Positions 34,183-38,298 of a stretch of 38,298 nucleotides of DNA are shown here, piece after piece. Source of the stretch: Gemmataceae bacterium (lineage in GTDB: Bacteria; Planctomycetota; Planctomycetia; Gemmatales; Gemmataceae); assembly GCA_022842245.1 (NCBI GenBank), contig JALHPZ010000045.1, forward strand, positions 1-38,298, given 5' to 3'. The notes beneath the pieces were generated by a model. The model did not search any database. It saw only the letters and a program-made list of their open reading frames with translations, and was not told the DNA's origin. Positions within the stretch are counted from its first letter, which is position 1. Each line of letters starts with the position of its first letter. A program made the translations under genes and the position numbers.

Positions 34183-34210
34183 ACACTCCGCACGCCCGCG
34201 CAGTTTTACG
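34183..34210 (-). promoter_or_regulatory. Candidate ECF promoter of the sigma operon
   Basis: On the minus strand CGTAAA (34210-34205), 13 bases, then GCGGAGTGT (34191-34183), ending 14 bp before the sigma ATG. The same two blocks at the same spacing precede the gene starting at 34633, and the bases after the second block are also similar. Confidence 0.6.
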
Positions 34211-34238
34211 CCCCTCGTTCTGTGGGCCGGGCATGAAA

Positions 34239-34268
34239 ACGAGAACGCCCGGCACGAGCCGGGCGTTC
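34239..34268 (-). terminator. Rho-independent terminator of the 114-residue KG-rich gene
   Basis: A perfect 11-bp stem GAACGCCCGGC / GCCGGGCGTTC with a 4-nt loop (34243-34268), followed on the minus strand by TCGTTTTC. It separates this gene from the sigma operon promoter. Confidence 0.82.
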
Positions 34269-34288
34269 AGCGGCGGATGCGGTTCACG

Positions 34289-34633
34289 TCAGTCGTTCGC
34301 CTTACCTTTACCCTTGCCCTTCCCCATTCCGTTGATCTTGACCTCGGTGAGCACGCCGTCCTTCGCCTCGAACGTCAGCTTCTCGCCAACTTTCAGCGCC
34401 TTCTCGAAGTCGGCGTAGGTGCCCTCCTTGGCCTGCCCCTTGCCGCCCTTCGCCTTTCCGCCGGCGACGGTCACTTTCACCTTGTCGTTGAATTTGTACT
34501 CGTTGTCCTTGTCCCCTTCCTTGATCGTGACGGTCTTCTTGTCCAGATCAACCTTGCTGATCGTCCCCTCGGCCGCGACCACCAGTCCGGCCATGAGGAA
34601 CATTACGCCCACCGGCCCGAGCCACCTTCTCAT
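34289..34633 (-). CDS. Small secreted KG-rich protein, promoter-linked copy
   Basis: 114 residues from the ATG of MRRWLGPVGVMFLMAGLVVA, which has GGGAGGG upstream; longer frames run into the IS3 remnant and are chance. Signal peptide, then two-strand module (GTISKVDLDKKTVTIKEGDK), a strand (DKVKVTVAGG), a Lys/Gly run (KAKGGKGQAKEG), and LKVGEKLTFEAKDGVLTEVK, ending GMGKGKGKGKAND. The domain order matches the 147-residue protein at 32104-32547. It likely binds in the envelope; no catalytic motif. It has its own terminator and its own copy of the ECF-type element, so it is probably a separate regulon member. Confidence 0.75.
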   Translation of the reverse strand: MRRWLGPVGVMFLMAGLVVAAEGTISKVDLDKKTVTIKEGDKDNEYKFNDKVKVTVAGGKAKGGKGQAKEGTYADFEKALKVGEKLTFEAKDGVLTEVKINGMGKGKGKGKAND

Positions 34634-34830
34634 CGGATTGCCCTCCCAAGCGGTTGTTGAAGCGGGTAGTAGTTCGCCCCAACAGACACACTCCGCGAGC
34701 CGAACCGGCTTTACGGGACTGGGTGAAAATCTCCCAAAGCGACAAGCCGATGCCGTATCCCCGGGCAGCGAAACTCGGCGACGAAGCAATCGAGAAAACA
34801 AAGGAACCCGATGTAGCCACGGGGGGTGCG
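34634..34830 (-). promoter_or_regulatory. Upstream region of the KG-rich gene with an ECF-type element
   Basis: CGTAAA (34715-34710), 13 bases, GCGGAGTGT (34696-34688), matching the sigma operon promoter. The second block ends 54 bp before the ATG. The rest of the 197 bp, up to the IS3 end at 34831, holds no other feature I can support. Confidence 0.55.
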
Positions 34831-35595
34831 GTGAGGTGCTGACGGTTTTGACTGACAGCCGATCGACGCCGACCGGCTCCGGCGTGTCGAGCACGAGGTT
34901 CGGACTGAAGCCGAGCGTGCGCCAGCTGTCGGTCGTCTTCGGCACGAACGACTTCGGCTGGATCGCCTTCAAACCCTGGATTTTCAGCAGTTTCGCGACC
35001 CGCTTCGGACTGCACGCCACGCCGCGATCCGTCGGGCACCGTAGCGTCGCTTGTGACGCCAGAAGATCGCCGCGACCTGCTCCTGCAACCGCATCGCCTC
35101 CCGCACGCGGGGCGACGCCGCACCGTGCCGCCAGGCGTAGTACGCCGAGCGGCCGACGCCCAACGCCTCGCAGACCGGAACGAGCGGGAACGCGGCGTCC
35201 CGCTGATCGACTCGACCGCCGCGTAGACCGCACTCAGGCGTGCCGGTCGAAAATGGCCCACGCTTTTTTAAGATGTCCCGCTCCCGCTCGACGCTGAGCA
35301 GTTCGGCTTCCAGTTGACGCACCCGCTCGTCGAGGCTGCCCGCAACAGGTCCGCCGTGTATGACGAGCTTCTTCTTCCAGACATAGAGGAGGGAGGGATC
35401 GGCGATCCCGAGTCGCTCGGCGACCGCGGACGCCGAGAGTCCGTCGAGCATCATCAGCACCGCTTCGCGGCGGAACCCGTTGCTGAATTGCCGTCGCTTC
35501 GGACGGTCCGGGATCGGCTTGGCCATGATCGGGACTCCTTCCCGCCGCCAGCCTAACTGTAAGTCGGACTGCCCGTCAAACCGTCAGCACCTCAC
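34831..35595 (-). mobile_element. Internally deleted IS3-family element (765 bp) with both terminal repeats
   Basis: Terminal inverted repeats GTGAGGTGCTGACGGTTTTGAC (34831-34852) and GTCAAACCGTCAGCACCTCAC (35575-35595) match except for one inserted T. Complete IS3 elements have about 1.2-1.5 kb. The transposase DDE domain is missing, so the element cannot move itself but keeps ends that a related transposase could use. A clear target duplication was not found. It lies between the KG-rich gene's promoter and the 428-residue gene's end. Confidence 0.8.
34853..35526 (-). pseudogene. IS3 transposase remnant (OrfA plus start of OrfB)
   Basis: OrfA starts at 35526 (MAKPIPDRPKRRQFSNGFRR) and has the HTH LGIADPSLLYVWKKK and a leucine-zipper-like LEAELLSVERERDILKK. 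At the A6G run (35263-35269), where IS3 elements shift frame, the zero frame goes straight into OrfB-like sequence (FPLVPVCEALGVGRSAYYAW) and the -1 frame gives the OrfA-like end AWAIFDRHA, so a one-base change has fused them. A second shift near 35030 separates KRRYGARRIA from RGVACSPKRVAKLLKIQGL. The reading then ends at DTPEPVGVDR, just before the DDE domain. Not functional. Confidence 0.8.
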
Positions 35596-35615
35596 AGCGC
35601 CAATTGCAATTCGTG

Positions 35616-36902
35616 TTAATTCGAGATTCCAGTTTTGCTTTGCTTCATACGCAAGGCTTGCTGGGCTGCTCTGATGACATCGCTTTTCATTCTGCTCCGT
35701 CCTCCTCGTTTTTTTGGATGCTTCTGGATAAATGCTTTCAGCGGTTCGTCCATGATTTTCGAGATCTCACTGTTCTTTTTTCCTTGGCGGACCAAGTCCC
35801 AGATGTTCATGTAGAGCTTCGCCTGTTCGTCTCCTCGATTTGCAATTGGCATCACTCCCGGCTTCCGCCTGACGGATGATTTTGTACTTTTCGTCGATGA
35901 CCCATCTACGTCTGTTAATTCGATCGCACCGGGAAATCGCTCGGCAAAGCTTTTCCATTCCGAATTCACGAAATCCGGTCGATGACGTGCGACCTGATGA
36001 ATCCAGTCGTCGAGGCGGTGTACGACCTGTTCCAATGTCTCGGCGGTAATGTTCATCGTCGAGGGAGGTTCGGGGATCGCAACTTCCAACCGGTGGAGAT
36101 TTCTCGTTTCTCGCATCGAGAGCCAAATAGCCGAAATCAAGGATCGAAGGACCGATTCTGGCTTCTGTCGTTCCACTGTGACTGGACGAAGTATGATCGC
36201 GAATCGGCTGACCCCATGTTCTCGGAAATCAAGATCGAGGTCTCGATGGACGAATGCTCGAACGTCATACTCGAAGGCGCCGATACACTGGCCGTTGATC
36301 AGGCGATCGGCCCAAGATAGGGGGTCTTTCGGCCATCCGGACGATTCAACGAGATATGGATGGACCACGTGCTGGGTCTTCTTCCGACAATCAAATATTG
36401 GCACGCTGAAGCCGTGTGGCATCTGTCTCATTTTGGACCAAGGAGACCGATGAAACTCGGCGACCGATGCCGTCGCAATTCGGCCTTGGTAGGGAGCTAG
36501 AACGCTTTCTGTTTCTTCGGAATCGAAAAACGACGAACGCGAGTGACTCGATTGACCTTTAAAGTAGGTATCGAGTAAAGCGCACAGCAGCATCAGATCG
36601 CCAATCCCACCGATTCGTTCGTTAGTCTTTTGAAAATCCAAAAGATCGACGCTCGAGTCCCAAACACTGAAATGCAACAAATCACCAAGGAAATCACGGA
36701 CCGGATCGTGGCCTCGCTCCCGACCGACGTGAAGCCGAATCGCTTGCTGCCATTTCCACCAGCGTTCGCCAAATGGGCCTTGGTTCCAACGGAAGTAGGA
36801 TGAAGTCAGGTGTTCCCACGTATACAGCCCGGACAGATACCAAGCATTCTCCCAGTCCGGTGAAGATTGAGGAGACAAAGATTTCCTGGTGCGCTTCGGC
36901 AT
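35616..36902 (-). CDS. Unrecognised 428-residue protein, lower GC
   Basis: Starts at an ATG with AAGGTG upstream; no signal peptide or membrane helix. The first half is rich in aromatic residues (WYLSGLYTWEHLTSSYFRWN, FGERWWKWQQAIRLH). The middle has mixed strands (RFAIILRPVTVERQKPESVL, NLHRLEVAIPEPPSTMNITA). The end is a basic, HTH-like helical part (MNIWDLVRQGKKNSEISKIM, then KKRGGRSRMKSDVIRAAQQA) that may bind nucleic acid. I recognise no family. GC and codon use are lower than in the flanking chromosome, and insertion sequences lie on both sides, so it was probably acquired. Position among mobile genes and a possible methylase fragment makes a defence-related role possible, but that is a guess. 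Confidence 0.65.
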   Translation of the reverse strand: MPKRTRKSLSPQSSPDWENAWYLSGLYTWEHLTSSYFRWNQGPFGERWWKWQQAIRLHVGRERGHDPVRDFLGDLLHFSVWDSSVDLLDFQKTNERIGGIGDLMLLCALLDTYFKGQSSHSRSSFFDSEETESVLAPYQGRIATASVAEFHRSPWSKMRQMPHGFSVPIFDCRKKTQHVVHPYLVESSGWPKDPLSWADRLINGQCIGAFEYDVRAFVHRDLDLDFREHGVSRFAIILRPVTVERQKPESVLRSLISAIWLSMRETRNLHRLEVAIPEPPSTMNITAETLEQVVHRLDDWIHQVARHRPDFVNSEWKSFAERFPGAIELTDVDGSSTKSTKSSVRRKPGVMPIANRGDEQAKLYMNIWDLVRQGKKNSEISKIMDEPLKAFIQKHPKKRGGRSRMKSDVIRAAQQALRMKQSKTGISN

Positions 36903-37209
36903 GCCCGTTCACCTTGGCGGCAGCCCGGTCGGTCCGGCGGCGAAGGTGAGACGCACGGCGGACCGACCGTTTTCAGGCGCGACGGTTTCGAACCCGTCGT
37001 GCCAGCTGCACGAATATAGTCGTAACACATGACCGAAGGCCGTTCCATGTACGCAGAGAACGAGCACCGGAATCCACGGTTGGCAGCCTGAATTGCTTCA
37101 GGGTGCCGTTTCGCCAGCATCGCCAGTTTCAGGCAATTCCTGCGACCATGTTCCGGAGTCGCGAAGCGTTGCACCCACTTCGCATGTCGTACACGATGGG
37201 AGTTCGCCG
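36903..37209. other. Intergenic region with an 11-bp inverted repeat
   Basis: A divergent gap. CGGTCGGTCCG (36926-36936) is repeated inverted as CGGACCGACCG (36959-36969) with a 22-nt loop, followed on the plus strand by TTTTC. No plus-strand gene ends before it, so it may be a leftover terminator or a structured leader or operator for the divergent genes. The rest shows nothing I can support. Confidence 0.4.
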
Positions 37210-38067
37210 GTGGCGATCGAACGGCGCGGAAATCGCGTCTACTACTACACTTATCGCCGTAAGCGAGGCCGCGTCGTCAAGGAGTACGGTGGTTACGGTC
37301 GCACCGCCATCCTGTCGGCCCAGTTAGATGCCGCCAATCGGGAAATTCGCAAACAGGGCCAACTGTCAAGGAAGACAGATCGTGACCTGGACCAATTTGA
37401 GTTACAGCAAGATCGGGATTGGTTCGAGAGAATCGATCGCATCGTCGCGGTCGCACTCGAATTGTCCGGCTGGCATTCCGTCCAGCGGCAATGGCGAAAG
37501 AAACGAGGAAGTTCGATGAACGTCTCGACAGCAAACCCGCCGCTCTCCTGGAATTCCGATGAGTTGATCGCGGCCGTGGGAAAGCCAAGCAAGGAATCGT
37601 TGGAACAGGCGAAGGCCGGCGATTCGGTAGCCAAGGCATCGATCAAGGAGTATCTGGCCCACCCCGCGGCCCGGGCACTCTATGGTGATATTGGCCGGCA
37701 TACGCTGAATGCCTGGGTCAAGCTCATCGCCCGTGAAGACCCGGCGATCAGCGGGGGCCTGATTCGATTTGCCTGCGATCTGCGCGCCGCGTTAACGGGG
37801 CCGAACGGCGGAGTGCTGGAGCAGTTGGTCGCCGAGCGCGTCGTGCTGTCCTGGCTGTTCGTCCACTGGGCCGAGTCGCGGTTTGCCGGCTCGGCGAGCG
37901 AACTGAACCGTTCGGAGTGTACATTTCAGTTGAAGCGGATGGAACTGGCCGATCGGAAGCTGATGAACGCATGCCGGACGCTCGCCAAGGTGCGGCGGAT
38001 GAAACTGCCCGAAGTGCTGGCGCTCGTCAATGTCGCACCGTCAACGGGGGGTGTCGCCGACGGATAA
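37210..38067 (+). CDS. Planctomycete hypothetical protein
   Basis: I choose the GTG at 37210 (VAIERRGNRVYYYTYRRKRG) with GGGAG seven bases upstream over the ATG at 37093, whose extra 39 residues look random; that gives 285 residues. The N-terminus has an aromatic/basic module (YYYTYRRKRGRVVKEYGGYG) that I associate with small hypothetical proteins common in planctomycete and cyanobacterial genomes near mobile genes. The middle is a helical charged part (LDQFELQQDRDWFERIDRIV), and the C-terminal part (about 150-285) is helical (LEQLVAERVVLSWLFVHWAE, ADRKLMNACRTLAKVRR). No membrane segment or enzyme motif. Function unknown. Confidence 0.7.
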   Translation: MAIERRGNRVYYYTYRRKRGRVVKEYGGYGRTAILSAQLDAANREIRKQGQLSRKTDRDLDQFELQQDRDWFERIDRIVAVALELSGWHSVQRQWRKKRGSSMNVSTANPPLSWNSDELIAAVGKPSKESLEQAKAGDSVAKASIKEYLAHPAARALYGDIGRHTLNAWVKLIAREDPAISGGLIRFACDLRAALTGPNGGVLEQLVAERVVLSWLFVHWAESRFAGSASELNRSECTFQLKRMELADRKLMNACRTLAKVRRMKLPEVLALVNVAPSTGGVADG

Positions 38068-38152
38068 GCCATTCCCACGGCAGAGACGTTCACTAAAAAT
38101 CACTGCCGTCAACAAGAATTGCGGGGCACGTCCGCACAAGGCCATCGACCCC

Positions 38153-38179
38153 ATGAACGCCGTCGAGATCGAAGAAGCC
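38153..38179 (+). pseudogene. First nine codons of a possible MmeI-type DNA methylase gene, cut by an insertion
   Basis: The reading MNAVEIEEA ends at a TAG made by the sequence that follows. This start resembles, from memory, the N-terminus of large class I SAM-dependent (MmeI-like, type IIL) restriction-methylation proteins. Nine residues are weak evidence. The new sequence contains GGAGTTACGCAGTTGGCAG and a transposase-like end on the other strand. Confidence 0.25.
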
Positions 38180-38185
38180 TAGGAG

Positions 38186-38298
38186 TTACGCAGTTGGCAG
38201 TTGGTAGGTCGGGTGCGTGAGGAAGTTGCGCACCGCTTCGCGGATGATGGCAAGTTTGGCGGCGAACCAGGTGACCCCGGTGCTGAACCGATGCCATT
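38186..38298 (-). CDS. C-terminal end of a transposase-like protein, rest outside window
   Basis: On the minus strand the window edge reads WHRFSTGVTWFAAKLAIIRE and on through FLTHPTYQLPTA to a TAA at 38186-38188. The composition and the position right inside a probable insertion-sequence end suggest a transposase, but only 36 residues are seen. Other frames of the same stretch read worse. Confidence 0.4.
   Translation of the reverse strand, partial: WHRFSTGVTWFAAKLAIIREAVRNFLTHPTYQLPTA

Noticed and set aside
36990..37010. T-arm-like sequence (GACGG...CCGTC around TTCGAA)
   Set aside because: The loop is eight bases and no other tRNA arm can be built around it.
37093..37209. Extra 39 N-terminal residues of the hypothetical protein at 37210
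   Set aside because: No ribosome site at the ATG at 37093 and a random-looking sequence, while the GTG at 37210 has GGGAG and begins the conserved-looking module.
1..38298. CRISPR array
   Set aside because: No regularly spaced direct repeats of 25-40 bp; the repeats seen are 10-13 bp and clustered in the integrative element.

Overview
The window looks like chromosome of a planctomycete, most likely of the Gemmataceae. The evidence is high GC, a DUF1559 prepilin-like protein, a DUF1501 protein, a cytochrome/DUF1549/DUF1553 protein, a very large secreted LamG/dehydrogenase/cytochrome c/ThuA protein and a planctomycete-type ECF sigma/anti-sigma pair. No database could be searched; every family name rests on motifs and layout read from the sequence.

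Region by region. (1) 1-14715 is ordinary chromosome: the end of a sigma-54-type response regulator, the 1358-residue ThuA/cytochrome protein, a secreted FAD oxidoreductase, then on the minus strand a patatin lipoprotein, a DUF1559 protein, a Spy/CpxP-like periplasmic protein and a TIGR03009-like protein (two with clear terminators), a CNNM/CBS membrane protein, and on the plus strand a CARDB/DUF11-like lipoprotein. (2) 14908-17184 is a minimal Fe-S assembly cluster: an Rrf2/IscR-like regulator with three cysteines, IscS and IscU. (3) 17251 onward is an integrative element. It has displaced the 3' half of a tRNA-Lys(TTT) gene, and carries a tyrosine integrase with arm-type repeats, small broken ORFs, a cluster of GGCACGAATT repeats, an excisionase-like HTH protein and a DnaB-N/RepA-like ATPase whose 3' end holds repeats and a 14-bp hairpin. 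A truncated IS66 transposase follows. (4) 22640-34633 is a long minus-strand gene train. Read in its own direction it is: a small KG-rich secreted protein; ECF sigma; anti-sigma; a second KG-rich secreted protein; the cytochrome/DUF1549/DUF1553 protein; DUF1501; a thioredoxin-like/PDZ protein with an in-frame UGA exactly where a CxxC motif needs its first Cys; an FAD amine-oxidase-like protein; a DUF155-like membrane-anchored protein; a HGSNAT-type acyltransferase; and a broken esterase. (5) 34831-38298 is a mobile, lower-GC region: an internally deleted IS3 element with intact ends, an unrecognised 428-residue protein, a planctomycete hypothetical protein, and a possible MmeI-type methylase start cut after nine codons by another insertion sequence.

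The most interesting system is in region 4. The sigma gene and the first KG-rich gene share a bipartite upstream element (CGTAAA-N13-GCGGAGTGT), which suggests one autoregulated ECF regulon. That regulon would feed an envelope redox operon containing a probable selenoprotein (UGDC motif). The two KG-rich proteins look like paralogues, one at the head of the locus and one inside the operon.
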